Assembly (NCBI GenBank): GCA_036924085.1
Contig: JAVGWX010000004.1
Coordinates: 14,473,454-14,537,453, forward strand
Direction: 5' to 3'
Source: Ariolimax columbianus
Lineage: Eukaryota; Mollusca; Gastropoda; Stylommatophora; Arionidae
Length of the DNA stretch: 64,000 nt
A program made the translations under genes and the position numbers. The notes below the pieces were generated by a model. It saw only the letters and a list, made by a program, of their open reading frames with translations. It was not told where the DNA came from and did not search any database. Shown here in pieces: positions 1 through 12,555 of this stretch. Within the stretch, counting starts at the first letter, position 1. Each line of letters starts with the position of its first letter.

Positions 1-19
1 GGGGGGGGGGGGGGGGGGG
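1..19. repeat. poly-G run at window start
   Basis: Nineteen consecutive G open the window. A second run of about 22 G lies at 1401-1422. No telomere-type unit follows. This may be a real homopolymer or an assembly or sequencing artefact. Confidence 0.8.
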
Positions 20-32
20 AATTAGTAATGTA

Positions 33-225
33 ATAGTTAGTATTTCTTTATTGTACCTTATGAAATGATTTGCTTAGTACCTTTTGTGGCTATGAAATAT
101 GTACTCTTTTTATTTATGTTGGGTACTTTGTAGCTTTCCTTATTCTACAAGATGAAGCTACGATAATTTAAAACTATGATAAATTAATGGATATAAAACT
201 AAGAAATGGAAGTTGCACATTGGTC
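33..225 (+). pseudogene. Dead duplicate of the 591-676 exon with its upstream intron
   Basis: This stretch matches 480-660 almost base for base, including the pyrimidine tract and the start of the exon (GATGAAGCTA...). The acceptor CAG has become CAAG. The copied reading frame hits a TAA after about six codons (D-E-A-T-I-I-stop). It is therefore a decayed tandem copy lying about 450 bp upstream of the functional exon. The copy breaks off near 225, where a LINE fragment begins. Confidence 0.75.
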
Positions 226-445
226 TGACCAAGCGGCAGATTCTTTAGCTTCCCATCTAGGTCCCTTACAAGTCCTTCAGTGATCATTGTGCTTTGCAGT
301 TTTGCGGTGTCTCACTTCTTTTTTTTTTTGCCAACCATCCTGATGTCGCCTCCTGGGTTTGATGTAGAAATCAAATTTGGACAGAATGAGCCATTGGTCG
401 GTCCATCACTCTGCACTACACACATTTAAAAAGAACCTGTGATGC
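226..445 (-). mobile_element. I/Nimb-like LINE fragment (endonuclease C-terminus)
   Basis: The minus strand reads C-S-A-E-stop-W-T-D-Q-W-L-I-L-S-K, aligning with the CGAECWTDHRLVIAK endonuclease stretch of the full-length LINE at 16057-20149. A stop replaces the Cys. It is a short, old fragment. Confidence 0.55.
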
Positions 446-590
446 AGCAACATAAATTTGGTTTTTAAATGAACAGGGGAAGGGGATCCTCATTGTACTA
501 TATAAAATTATTTGCTTAATACCTTTTCTGGTTATGAAAGATATTCTTTTTATTTGTGTTGGGTAATTTGTAGCTTTCCATCTTCTACAG

Positions 591-676
591 GATGAAGCTA
601 TGCTAAGTGAAAACTATGATAAATTAATGGATATTAAACTAGGAGATGGCAAGTTGCACAACAGGAATAATAACAG
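591..676 (+). CDS. Unrecognised gene 1, antepenultimate exon (partial gene)
   Basis: The exon follows a TCTTCTACAG acceptor and ends at AACAG|GTAA. It encodes 28 full codons beginning DEAMLSENYDKLMDIKLG and leaves two bases (AG) of an Arg codon completed by the next exon. The peptide is acidic then basic, with no membrane segment and no motif I recognise. Earlier exons lie before the window. A decayed duplicate of this exon is at 33-225. Exon status rests on the exact phase match with two downstream exons. Confidence 0.6.
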
Positions 677-1019
677 GTAATTGCTTTTTTTAACTTTTAA
701 AAGGCTAAAGCTAATAGTTATATTCTACTTAAAACAAAAATAGCATTCTTTTAAAGGAAGCTTTTAGTTTTTATTCATTTGTTGAAGAAAAATAAGTTGT
801 TTCTCTCTTTAGAAATTGAAATAAACATAAGGAAGGAAAATATTTTCAAAATCTATACTTTCTGGTCTCTTCTCTGTCCATTCTTCATTAACACTAGAAA
901 TTTAACAATACCTATAAATATGTAACTCATTCACTCCTGATTATTCTGGACATCTGAAGTTAAGTATATGAACATTTAGTTATTACTTATTTGTCTTCAG
1001 TAATGGGTTTTTTTAAATA

Positions 1020-2200
1020 GATAGATAGGTAGGTAGCTCACTTGGGTGGCAAAGAACTGTCATGCCAACTATCTGTGATATTATATATGATCTATATAAC
1101 TGTATGTATAAATGTATGTATGATGTTCGTTCATCACATGGGATGAAAACCACTCCACTCTCTTTGTTCAGCCGTGTGGACAGTCTTTTCTCTTGCTATG
1201 TACTCTGAAATGGGTGACTTGCACAGTTATTTGGATTAAAGTTAAGAAGAAACTGGGCCTTTTGTCAGTCTCACTCTTTGGTCCTGAGCTACCTTTGGCC
1301 GGTTGCAAGACTTTGTTGAGATGACTGGAGATAGCACAGTATGCACATTTTTCCTCAGGGTTTACTCCCAAAGCCTTTTAAACAGGTATCCCACAAGGCT
1401 GGGGGGGGGGGGGGGGGGGGGGTTAGTTAGGGAATGACATCTATTGTTATGTGTCGTGCCTTTCCCATAACCACAACAGGTCGTAGGGACATCACTCAGC
1501 GTGTGATTGATGTGTTGTGCGTCTCTCCCAAACCGTGCTCTAGTCTATTGTAGTCGGGTCTAAATTTCACAGTCACACTAAAACTGATACTGTCTGCAGC
1601 TATGAAGAAGGATGCCAATCTGGTGAAATTCAGCTGTGTAAACTAGATCATGAAAATACGACACAGGTTTGGCTTGGCTTCATTCGTTCTCACTCCCCTG
1701 CTACCAAATCCTAAAAAGGCTTAAGTAGCAGAATGTAGTCCAGAGAACGGTATGCGTTGTGTTGTAGTTTACAGTTTTACTGTGATATTTGCACTTTTTG
1801 GTCCAACACATCCAACTTCAGCAAGCATTTTTTGAGTATCGGGTTAGCGGTTAGCATTCCCTCTTCGATCTCTTCTCCTTAGCCAGTCTGCTCTGTTGCA
1901 GCCTGTTATCCAGGATCACCGCATGGAGGTGTAGAAGGGTCTTGGTAGCTCTGATTCGCTGGCTCTGACGCTAACAGTCAGCTATGGCTCATGCGCTGCT
2001 CAGCATCTTGATTTCCAACACAGGTTTAAGCATAGTGCCAATTCATATAGCCAATATCATGGCCATGATAATCGTAGGGAAGAAAACACAAAAAAACAAA
2101 CGAATTAACCAGTCCAAATAGAAAACAACTATCTATGATCATAATGAATGGCTGAGTCCAAGATGCATGCAGTGAGGATGATGCTTTTCCAATTTGCCCC
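1020..2200 (-). mobile_element. Non-autonomous repeat REP-B copy 1 (interrupted by a SINE)
   Basis: From about 1125 the sequence matches 46905-47500 over roughly 500 bp (shared landmarks TTTGTTCAGCCGTGTGGA and GAGATGACTGGAGATAGCA). A SINE at 1671-2017 splits it: REP-B stops at ACACAGGTTT and resumes at a second ACACAGGTTT. It contains a poly-G run at 1401-1422. The outer limits inside the piggyBac-like copy are approximate. Confidence 0.6.
1671..2017 (-). mobile_element. SINE-A copy 1, flanked by 10-bp target duplication
   Basis: Direct repeats ACACAGGTTT at 1661-1670 and 2018-2027 bracket 347 bp that match six other copies in the window. On the minus strand the sense end carries the core GCTGAAGT(T/C)GGATGTGTTGGACC, and the element ends GAAGCCAAGCC. 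The insertion lies inside REP-B and defines the element borders exactly. Confidence 0.8.
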
Positions 2201-2926
2201 AGCTAGGTTTTGTGTGGAAACACCACACATTATTTACCAAAATTTTTTGAATTAAATTCAGAATGCAATTGAATACATACATTTAACATGTGGAGGAACA
2301 TTTGTATGAGAGAGATTATAGTTGTGTAAGTTTAAGTAATTTTTTTAAATGGGAAGTTTTTGTGTATGCTCTGGTCAAATATTCAGCTTTATAGCAAACC
2401 ATGAAGGAAGTAATGGTTTTCCATTGAAGCTAATCCACATGAAAAATGTTTTCTAAAAGTTTCACCTAATTAGGTACAATAGTTTTCTCAATATTCACAT
2501 TTTATTTAAGGCATGTGAAGTTGAAAAAGTGCCAAAAATAGAGTCTAAGTATGAAAATATCACATTTTTCACAAAGAATTGAGGATGTCCATTTAAACTC
2601 TTCTTGAAATGGGAAGTAACATTTATAAAACTCACTCTTCTTGAAATGGAAAGTACAATTTATAAACTTCTACTAGGAAACACATACATTAATAAATTTA
2701 GGAAAACATGAAATGGAAAAAGATGTGAATTTTTGCACAAGTCTATATGTCAGCGCATTAGTTTGTCTAAAAATACTCCTCCTCTTTCCCCCCCCCCCTT
2801 TCCAGAGCCAATGTATTTGCTCCATGTAGTGAGTGACTTAAGAGTATACTCTACATCATGTGCATGTGTTATTATTACATGGCATGGGCATTGGTCTTAG
2901 TTGTTAATACTTTTATTCCTGCACAG

Positions 2927-3043
2927 GCGAGGTTCACTGGACACAGCTGTGAACATTAGTGAAGAAATGGCCAGGACAGGTATATGGTTGCAACTACGAA
3001 GAGATTCAAAGGTCTTAATTGACACAGAAGATGGGCTTCACAG
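2927..3043 (+). CDS. Unrecognised gene 1, penultimate exon
   Basis: Acceptor TTCCTGCACAG and donor CACAG|GTGGGT frame 117 bp. One base completes the Arg codon of the previous exon. The 38 full codons start RGSLDTAVNISEEMARTG and end DTEDGLH, leaving AG of a Ser codon for the last exon. RRGSLD resembles a basophilic kinase site, but that is only a pattern. No domain is recognised. Confidence 0.65.
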
Positions 3044-3259
3044 GTGGGTTCATTCCACAGTTTTCTCTTCATCTCTCGCAGCTTCTTAGCTGAAGGTGTA
3101 ATCCCATGTTCTTATGGGTATATGGGACAGAGAGATAGATAGAACATTTACAAGTAGTTAATAATTTTTTCAAATACCTTTTACACTAAGTAGTACCAAT
3201 GTACCAAAATATTTGAACTCAGCAAAATAACAATTAAATCTTTTTTGTTTTTCTAACAG

Positions 3260-3398
3260 TCGCAACAAGAAGAGGCATCATGAAAAGACTAACGGCCGCG
3301 AAGTGTCGTCCAACAGAGAAAATGAGGAAATAGTACCCTTAAATGGAGAAACAAAGAAAACAACCTTCTATATGGGGGAAGAGGATGAAAAGGTCTAG
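3260..3398 (+). CDS. Unrecognised gene 1, terminal coding exon
   Basis: After a TTTTTCTAACAG acceptor, 139 bp complete the split Ser codon and encode 45 residues from RNKKRHHEKTNGREV to MGEEDEKV, ending at TAG 3396-3398. The three exons total 342 bp, exactly 114 codons including the stop, with both splice phases matching. The tail is strongly charged (basic cluster, then acidic end), as in cytoplasmic tails of membrane proteins. That resemblance is weak and no family is assigned. The gene converges on the WD40 gene of the other strand. Confidence 0.65.
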
Positions 3399-4489
3399 AT
3401 TTGCCTTCTCCTAGTTGTTATCCTTTTTATGCTTGGACAATTTTACAATGAATGTATTTGTTATGGAAAGGTTTCATACTGAATTGTATTTCAACATGAC
3501 CATAATGATAATATATGAAATTACCACATGTAATTGCAATAGTGCTGATAGTGATTTACAACAACAACAGAAATACAGGACCACAGACGTATTTTGATAG
3601 AGCAATTGGAATAAGAATACACAGTGTTCATCCATCAAAGTATATTTTTGTGCTGACTGATATGGCCTGATGACAGTAAATAGCATACATTTTAGAAATA
3701 TACTACAGCAATGAAAAAAGGTAATGGTAGACAAATAAATATGGAGAAGAAGCTATAAAAAAAAGGATTGAACGACAGCCACCAGGAAGATATGTAATGA
3801 ACCAGGATGGCTTGCACAAAACTGACCCAAATTGATAAAATTTGCTAGTGCCTCATGTTTCAAAGGACTTTTATTAACAGAAGTAGCATATGATAGACCA
3901 ATAATTTGAATACCACATTGTTAAAACAGTTACTTCTTACCATGTTCTTATTCTCTAACTGTTTGACTCTTGTACCCAAGTGCTATTCCACATATCATAT
4001 TATTATAAGAGACCAATGACAATTAATTATTATATAACTGTACATGTTTTTGATCTTTGAAAAGTTGGTTTAAAGCACAGACTAAAAATATAATTTTAGA
4101 GCATGTCCAATTTAACTTTGAATATTTTCATAGTTTATAGTTCCCATTATAATCAATATATATTTTTTTCATATTACGCCCATTATTAGCAGCATGAGTA
4201 AAACAAAAATTGGAAAAATATTAATGTTACTTATTGACTCCTCATATGTGTATGTGTATATATAAGTTTTGACTATTGTAGTGTTCAATCCTGACATAAC
4301 CAAAAAAATTAGTCATACCTTTGCTAAAAAGACAGGTAAACCTTAACAAAATAATAATATTGTAGTTTAACAATCAGAAACCGAAGCACATGAAACAAGT
4401 CAGCCTTTGTTTTCCTTCTAACTCTATATGTTTGGTTTATGTCTGTATATAAATTAAGAATATAATAGACTTTATGAACAGAATTTAGT
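3399..4489 (+). other. AT-rich region downstream of gene 1 (likely 3' UTR at its start)
   Basis: No repeat family or further coding exon was seen here. An AATAAA lies at 3734-3739, about 340 bp after the stop codon and close to an A-rich stretch, so it is a candidate polyadenylation signal. Several other AT-rich hexamers occur downstream, so the true 3' end is uncertain. Confidence 0.3.
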
Positions 4490-4717
4490 TTATGTTCATA
4501 GAATTTTATTAGATTAGATATTTTGAAATATTTTTTAGTAAGAGAGTGGTGAATGCTTGAAATGAATTGCAGCAGAAAATAGTGGAGGCAGGGTCAATTA
4601 ATGCATTCAAGAATAGATTGGATGTGCATAGTTTTTAGATCAAGGAAATTAAAGAAACTGGTTGTATCTCTTCAGAGTCTTCTAAACCAGTATAAAGATG
4701 TTAAGTTAAATTACATT
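4490..4717 (+). mobile_element. CR1/Rex1-like LINE, 3' tail fragment
   Basis: It matches the last 230 bp of the CR1-like copy at 60722-62318: a degenerate F-F-S-Q-R-V-V-N-A-W stretch, the ...DAHSF-like end, ACTGGTTGTAT, CTTCTAAACCAGTATAAA and a short GTTAAGTTAAAT tail. It is strongly 5'-truncated. Confidence 0.75.
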
Positions 4718-6490
4718 AAACTCCTCCATCTGATATGCTGTCACAATAAATGTAAATGATTTCAAAAGATTAACTTTGATTTTTGGAAAGGCCAGACTGG
4801 ATTTCAACATTGATTTATTCAAAACATATGATCGTTCAAAATGTTCTGCATTTTGGAATATATAGTCTGAACAATTTTTTATTATTTTTATATTTTGTTA
4901 TACAAAACTAGTCCAATAATAAAGAAGCAAAAATATGTTTTTGTAATAATGTTTTTGCTGTGTAATTACAACTGTCATTGTTTTATTTTATGGTTCACTT
5001 GCTTGCATGTGTATGGTGAATGAGGTATTTGATGAATAAGCTAGAGCATGTTATGTTAGATTTGATGCATTTAGTGAGCCAGTCAAATACATATTTTGTT
5101 TTTAATTGTATGATAATTTGTGCACACCTGGCAAAATTTTGCAATCTTTTATATATTGTGCAAAGAATATTATAGGTATATTGTGGCTTCAGTACTGCAG
5201 TGCTTTTGTTTGCCATTAAATTTATTGCTAAATTGTTCAGAAGTAAATATATCCATACTACAGTAACCAGAAACGCAATTTGTTTAAAACAATTATACAA
5301 AAATCAATGTCTGTAGATTTCTGTTAATGGATTTTTAGTTTACATGAAATGATGATATTAGTATTGATATGCACTATCACTTTATCTTAACCTTAATTTC
5401 TATTCAGATGTATTATGATTTCTATGATCTCTGAGAATTTGACACTAAATGTTCATAACTTTAAAAAAAATATAGACTTATACCATATATAAACTTTTTT
5501 TGCTGAATTGTTACCTATTGAAATGTCTTAACTTACAGAGCTATAAATATTTTTACAGACTAATTATGATTTTTTTAAATAGTTTACAATTTTTAATTTG
5601 AAAAATCTTTTAAGAAAATGCTTAATACACTCTTCTCTTTTACATTATTGGCAAATGCATTAGAATTACATTGGTAACGTTCTTTTATTTTTTCTAAATG
5701 TTATCTTAGAATAGTTTGAGCAATCAAATAAATTAAATTAGTGTGAAATAACACAGTAACAGACCACTATTTTATAGGCTTGTACTAACATAAACGTTTT
5801 CTGAGGACATTATTTTGAATCTGTAAACAATTAGCACATATTTACAATGTGGACATGGTAGTTGACACACCTTTCTTGAGAATAAAGTAACCTAGCACGG
5901 AGGGCAACAATTTTGTTTTTGTCAATTTCTCAGGTCAAGTTTTGTCTCTGTAACCGAGATTGCAACATTTATGTCATAATTGTGGTTATTAAATCTGCAA
6001 AGTATATATGATTTAAATTCACTAAAGATGAAATAATTTAATTTACTTATCTTTTACAAAGCTAGATCTAATGCTTATTGTGTTTTTTAGCAATATGCTT
6101 AGCAATGTTTATGTGTCTGAATTTGTGAAACATCTAGATTGTTTATTACATCTATCTTTATTTTTTTTTAACACATTCTGTTAGAGTATATGAAAGCATA
6201 TGCATTGTTTTGCTGTATCGGCTAGGTGAACTTACAATTGTATTTCTGCATCTAAATGTGCCAATTCATATACAGTTCCATCTCTATGTTAGTATATGGA
6301 TGCATAGACTCATGTATTTCTACATGAAATTAGGAACTAAACCTTTCTAATCATTCACATTTTCAGGGAACTGTATATAAGTTAGACACAAGTAGCTTAT
6401 TTACACACATCTGAACAATCAAAACATGTTTTTATAGATGTCATGATATGAGGAAGGTAAGTCATGTAGTGATAACAGACAAAACTGCAG
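4718..6490. other. AT-rich DNA without recognisable features
   Basis: No exon, repeat family or RNA gene could be supported. The longest open frame (4995-5300, minus strand) is low-complexity and lacks any motif. Confidence 0.4.
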
Positions 6491-6492
6491 AT

Positions 6493-6885
6493 AAAAGATC
6501 CCATCATGTAGCATGTCCTTTGCAGAACTTCGCTCTCACAACAGCTGATCTGTAAGACTCTCGATCGCTAGCCATAGTTCTCGCCTCTGTCGTTGTCATC
6601 TTTAGGACCTCCGTGATGTCTTGTGTCCATCTTCTCCTCAGTCTACCTCTGCTCTGCTTTACAGTCACTATACCCTCCAGTATCGTTCTCTCCAGACCAT
6701 TATGACATTTTATGTGGCTAAAATATTTTAGCTTTCTGGACAAGATATTGTTTACTAACCAATTTTCCTCAACATTCAGTTCTTGTAGGATATCTGCATT
6801 TTTCCTTTTCGCTATCCATGGTATTTTGAGCACCCTTCTGTAGCATTTTAGTTCAAAAGTTTCAATCCTTGCAAAATATTGCTAC
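6493..6885 (-). mobile_element. RTE-like LINE (RTE-B), C-terminal fragment
   Basis: The minus strand encodes 109 residues with MLKIPWIAKRKNADILQEL, NGLERTILEGIV, RWTQDI and the end AKFCKGHAT. This is the C-terminal region typical of BovB/RTE-type polyproteins (compare the KILKIPWTEKK stretch of the copy at 57652-59460). Only the 3' part is present. Confidence 0.75.
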
Positions 6886-6892
6886 CATGACA

Positions 6893-7960
6893 GCCCGTCT
6901 GGAAGAAACTCAATCTCTTGTCAAATCTCCAGTCTGCTCTAGAGTCATGCCTAAGTATTCCTTGACATCTTGGTGCCATCACCTTCTTGGTCTAACTCTC
7001 TTGCTCTGCACCATACCTTCCATTACCATTCTCTGAAGACTGTTGTGACTTTTGATGTGGCCAAAGTATTTCAATTTTCTGTTCATTAAGGAATTTATGA
7101 ATGAATTCTTCTCTATACTAAACTCTTGTCAAATGTCTGCATTCTTCTTTTTTTCAGTCCATGGTATTCTGAGAACTCTTCTATTACATTTTGACTTGAA
7201 AGACTTGATTCTCTTCCTTGAGGTTTGGGTAATTGTCCATGTTTTGCAGCCATATGTTGCCATGGGAAAAACACAGGTTTTCTAAATTTTCACTTTTGTT
7301 GGTTTACTAGTATTCTGCCATAGTTTCCTCATGTTGTATAGCCTTTCTTTTGAGCAGTTTCCACTGTTGTCAATTCTGAAGCCCAGATACTCGAAGTTCG
7401 TGACTAGTACTATTTCCTCACCCTTGATTTTGAATTTATGTTGGTGTCTTGTGTTGTTGTGGTCATTATCTTTGTTTTGTATATGTTCATAAAGAGGTTT
7501 TTATCTTCGCTGCATCTTTTTTTACTGCAATTAGCAGCTCTAATCCCTCTGCACTGTTTGATAGTATCACTGTGTCATCTCCATATTTTAGCTTTGGGAT
7601 CTTGTATTCGCCAATTGTAAATGGATTGTAACTTTTTATATTCTCATCCTCTGTAACGTCCTTTATTATGCACTCTGTAAAATGTTAAATAGGTATGAGA
7701 AGAGGATACATCTCCTGCCTTACTCCCTATTGTATTTTGAACCAATGTGATGTTTAACTAGATACTCTGAGAGCAGTTTGTTTATCCTGATGTAATAATT
7801 TGATTAGATGTACAGGAAACTCCATATCTAACATGATTTTCCACAATTTCTTATGTTTTATGCAATCAAAAGCCTTGGTGTAATTAATAAAGCAAATTTA
7901 ACATGAGAAACATCTAAGAAAAATATAGAGAGTATAACGTAGATCAGTATATATATACTG
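6893..7960 (-). mobile_element. RTE-like LINE (RTE-B), second degraded fragment
   Basis: It runs parallel to 57690-58700 base for base over long stretches (for example the sequences around CTTGGTCTA and CCATGGTATT). On the minus strand it covers the C-terminal part of the reverse transcriptase and downstream region, with many stops. It abuts the previous fragment of the same family in the same orientation. Confidence 0.7.
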
Positions 7961-8099
7961 TAAATAAGGCATTTTACTCAATCTCAACAACAACAACAAA
8001 AATAGCCCCCAAGGAAAGATGAAATACCTATCAAGCTCCCCAAAACAGTGGGGGAGAATTTTAACAACATTTCCTTAATAGACACGTTAAGGATATTTA

Positions 8100-9420
8100 C
8101 AACAATGGAATATGGACAAAGGAACACACAACTTCAGTAGTACTTCTTTTGCCAACAAAAATGTAATGCATTAGAATACTGCCAATTCTGAATGATAAGC
8201 TTAATACCACATTAATGTAAAATTATACTAAAGATAATTAAGAAGAGAATTGATGACATGATAGAGGAGCTGCTAAAAGCTAACCAGTTTGGATTTTGCA
8301 CTGCCAGAGGTACACTGGATGCCATCAGAACATTGTGGTTTCTCGCAGAAAGAATTGTTTATCAAGAATGACCACTATTTTTCTGCCTTACAGACAATGA
8401 AAAAGCCTTTTATTAATTTCCCTGGAAAACTCTTTCAGATGTTGCAACAAATATGTATCAAGAGACCAATCATTAGCTCCTTATATGAAAATCAAAAGGC
8501 AATTATTTCAGTCAAAGAAGAACAATGAGATTTACATTCAGTAATACTGGGGATACAACAGGGGTTGCTTGCTTTCAATGAGTTTCTGTAGGGCAGATTC
8601 TGAGATGATAGAAAAAGTTGTTTGAAGTTGTAATATGATAAAAGTCAATTGTATGAAAGTTTGTCATACCATTTGCAGAAGTTCAAGCCATTGTGGAAGG
8701 ATCAGTAACAGTATTGCAAAAGCTGCTTGAAAAAATTAGCAGCATAGCCAAAGAGTTTGACATTAAAATAAATACATTGAAGACAAAGACTTTGGTAATA
8801 GCCAAGCAACCATGACAAATAAATATAATCATTAATGGAGAAATAATCAAACAAATACAGAAGTTTACAAATTTAGAGCAAAAAAAACACAGAAGATGGC
8901 TGAAATAAGATGTAAATTGAGCCAAGTATTGCAGTGGCAAAAAAACAGAAATCGCTAACTTCAAAGAATATCAGGATAGAATGGCAAAAAAGAATAATGA
9001 CTACTCTTGCATGGCCAATAGCACTGTATGGGGCTGAAACATGGACACTAGCAAAGAAGGGTGAAAAAAGCTTTAAAGTTTTAAATGTGGTACTAAAGTA
9101 GAATGGAGCAGGTGAGTTGGACAGAAAGAAGATCCAATGTCCTCACAGAGGTAGGCACACAAAAATAACTATTAAAAATAATACAAAAGCAAAGTTTGAG
9201 TTGGCTGGAATACAATATGTGACAAGAAAGTTCTACAAAAGATCCAGGGAAAAAGAGGAATGGGTCAACCAAGCCTCACCTTTACATCTCAGATATGCTT
9301 GAGACATTAAGTGCGAACCTACGCTGAAATGAAGAATGTTGCAGAGGACAAGATCAAAAGGAGAGACATGGTCAGATAACCTTACAACCAATCTTAGGAC
9401 TGATCAACTTTATGACGATG
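8100..9420 (+). mobile_element. Heavily decayed LINE reverse-transcriptase fossil
   Basis: The plus strand gives broken pieces reminiscent of RTE-type reverse transcriptase: an N-Q-F-G-F...R-G-T stretch near 8285, a KTKTLVIAKQP-like segment near 8790, and an N-G-E-I-I-K-Q segment near 8840. Stops and frameshifts are dense. Family assignment is tentative. Confidence 0.45.
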
Positions 9421-12401
9421 TTGATGATATATAGCTGTTTTTAAAATATTTGGAGCCTTTATCTGTAACAAGTAATATGTACTATATACATTTGGTGTCT
9501 TTACAATGTTTAAGGTTTGATTTTTCCTCCAAGCAATGACACAAAGGTATATTCACATGCTCTCTAGAAAGTTTTTGATGCATGTATGTCTCTCTCTTAG
9601 CAATAAAACTATAGTATTTGTGTATGTTGTCTACACAATGCTTCATAGAAGTATTGACGTTTGGGTAGTTTCTATGAGCAATGGCAATATAGTGAGCATT
9701 CCAAATAGCATAAGATGTTTAAAAACTTTCCAAATCAAAATTCAGATTATTCATGCTTTTAATTTGATTAATGATTTTACAATCCATTTCAATAATTATA
9801 TTTGCTGGCTGTGCTGAGCAATTTGGAGAATGATTTGACCTATTTATTTGTAAATATTATTTTATAAAAGAACATTCCACCAGGAAATTGTCAACTGCAT
9901 GATGATGTAGATTAATGTCTGACTGTGTACTTTCAATTGTGCTTCCTTTTGTTCTTTTATTTACCTACAACAAAATAATAGTAGGCAGAAACATAATTGA
10001 ATCATATATTTTAACTTAAACTATTTAGTTTTTACATAAAAAGTCAGAAAGTAATTTTATTAGCTCACTGACATTGATAGATGAATGAAGTTGTTTTTCA
10101 TTCTTGTTTATGTTTCTGCTACTCAGTTGTTGTTCTTGTTGACCGCTATCTCTGTTCATCCATTTGATCAGTCAATGGGTTCAAAGGTGACTGAGAAGCC
10201 CAATGTGGGTCTGGATAGACTTTAAACTTGGTGACCTCAACTAAAAACAGGACTACCATGTAACCAAACTTACAACTGTGGGTGGCAACCTGTATTATCT
10301 AACTTTGCTAGATGTTGTGAGTTCATAGTGTTGTCAACTAGGGCTTATAAGTGTCTGTAGGGTCCTACAACCATCTCTCTCCAGATGTCATTGATAAAGT
10401 GACTTAAATACATTTTACTTTCTGTAGAAATAAAGACAGTACAATCAACTGTTAATGAGTTCACATTATTTCTCTGGAGTTGCTCACAATTTTGTGTTTT
10501 TATTGTTGACATTTTGATTCTGTCATTTTCTCTCTTGATTTTTAAGTGTGTGTGTGTGTGTGTATGCATTCCATGTTCATTGCTGTATCTGTTATCAGAT
10601 TTACAGTTTTTGGTCTTTAGATTGTTAATTTTTGCTTGTACTAAATTATAAATCATTTCACAGTTTTGATTCTTGTATTTCTATTATCAGGATACTGATG
10701 CAGAATAAACCATTGGTTCACATATTCAAGTGTGTAGCGTTCCTATTTATATTGTTTGGAGAAAAATGTTCTTTTCTCCAATTTTTATTTCTTACTTTTT
10801 TGGATAATTGTATAAACTACCCAATAAAACCATGCCTTTGTACAAAGATGTATTCACATATATTGTCTTTCATGTATGTATTCATTGCTATGGATTGCTG
10901 TGTATTGTTCTCTAAATTTTCTTCATGTCATCTTTTCACTCCATAATCAAGTGTAGTCCCTTCCGCAGCTGGTCACCTTACAGGAAGGCCATATCAAAGC
11001 ACTTAAATGCTTTCATGCAGCTGTGGTCTCTGTAACACATTGTTTTACTTGAAGAGGTTGCTAACTACATGCACAACCACTTTTAGCTGTATTTTACAAC
11101 AAGCTTTGGAGGTTACAGTGGCCTATTCTTTCTTTCATGGGTACCACTTGTGTAAAATGTCAGTAGTATGTAAGTGCAAATGAAAGATGTGTATATTTGA
11201 GTATAATCTGTATACAAGATTTATGCTATGTATATTTGATCATAATGTGTATATAAGGAAATAATTATGGAAACATATAATAGTATTTTACATGAATAAC
11301 AAGAAAGTGAATGACTGGATACATATAAATAACAAAAGCATTTCACAAAACTTTTACTGGGTTAATATTACCAAAATTGTATGTGGATATCTTGCTGCAA
11401 CTTATATCTGTGTGGTTTTATATAGCAATGACTATCTTAAGCTTCACAATTTCTTAGACAGTTCCTCATTTCCCATTTTTGTGCTCATAAAATCTACAAG
11501 ATAACTCATTACTGAGGTGAAAAGTTTAAATCTATTACTTCCTACCAGCTGTGTTAGCTTTGGCTCAGCTCTCTTTTAGGAGCCAATTGAAGTGATGGAT
11601 TCGTGTTCTTTAAACGGTAGCTTCTTATCTTCCTTTTCTCCTGTACCTTCAGTAAATATAGTTTTTCACTCTTTCATTCCCTGACGTTACTATTTGGCTT
11701 AAGATTTTATTCAAATTCAGTTGGTATTGCATGCCTCACTTGTGTGGAATAGCCAATTGTTGAGGAGCCATTTATCCTAGAAGGTTTTATTAAAGAACAG
11801 TTAATTTAGTGTGCTGTTTTTAGGTTTTTTTAATGAAAATCTCATATGAGATCATGTCTGTTAAATCCCATGCTAAATTTAATATTTGCTGTATTTAAAC
11901 AAAATATGCAGTTATTAAATTGGCATGTGAACAAAAATAACATCAGTGAATGTGTCAAATAGAGGCATATCAATTTAAAATGTATATTTGTCTGTCTTAC
12001 TGTGAATTTTCTTGCAGCAATTTTGACAACAGATAGGGAAAATATCACAAGTGTTGAATGGATGAGTGTGCAGAGATTGCAGCATACATGTATAATTACT
12101 TATAACATTGTGATAGTGATGTGAATAAATATTATCTTCTTGTAATTGCGTTTTATTTCTTACATATTTCGTCTTTATTTTTTTAAAATTCTGTATGAAT
12201 CCCTAGTGTTATTTATGAATTATGTTCACCTTTTCTGGTTATTTGTCATCTGTCCTATTTAAATACATTTTTTAGTTCTGATAAATAGACACTGAGGTTG
12301 TGCACAAATTAAGGGCATTTCTTTATTGCTTAGATCCTATACTAGATTAAAAGAAAAGACTTTAAATTGATCCAGCACTAATATTAACATTCTGCACTGC
12401 C
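9421..12401. other. AT-rich intergenic DNA
   Basis: A (GT)n run lies at 10546-10563. Otherwise I see no repeat family, RNA gene or coding exon that can be supported. Open frames here are short and of skewed composition. Confidence 0.4.
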
Positions 12402-12555
12402 AAAGACGGATGTGTCGGACTGAAAGGTGGAAATATCGCAGTCAAGCTGTAAACTAGTGACACAATGCATTCCGTTATGCAGACTACATCATCCTGCTAC
12501 TTGCAAAGACCAGTTCACTGCTTGGTAGCAGAAGATTGAGAACGAATGCAGAAGA
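12402..12555 (+). mobile_element. SINE-A copy 2, 3' half
   Basis: It matches the sense 3' half of SINE-A: GATGTGTCGGACTGAAAGG, AATATCGCAGTCAAGCTG and AGATTGAGAACGAA. The 5' half is absent. Confidence 0.7.

Larger units (their letters stand above)
921..2700 (+). mobile_element. piggyBac-like element copy 1, interrupted
   Basis: The left end reads GTAACTCATTCACTCC, matching the terminal CTCATTCACTC of the better copy at 29223-30324. Its interior resumes at about 2210-2600, with clear homology to 29350-29680 (for example the stretch ending AGTGCCAAAAATA). The part between about 1020 and 2200 is a later insertion. The right end was not found, so 2700 is approximate. Confidence 0.5.

Noticed and set aside
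1..19. Telomere or subtelomere at window start
   Set aside because: A plain G homopolymer, no TTAGGG-type units; a similar run occurs inside REP-B at 1401-1422.
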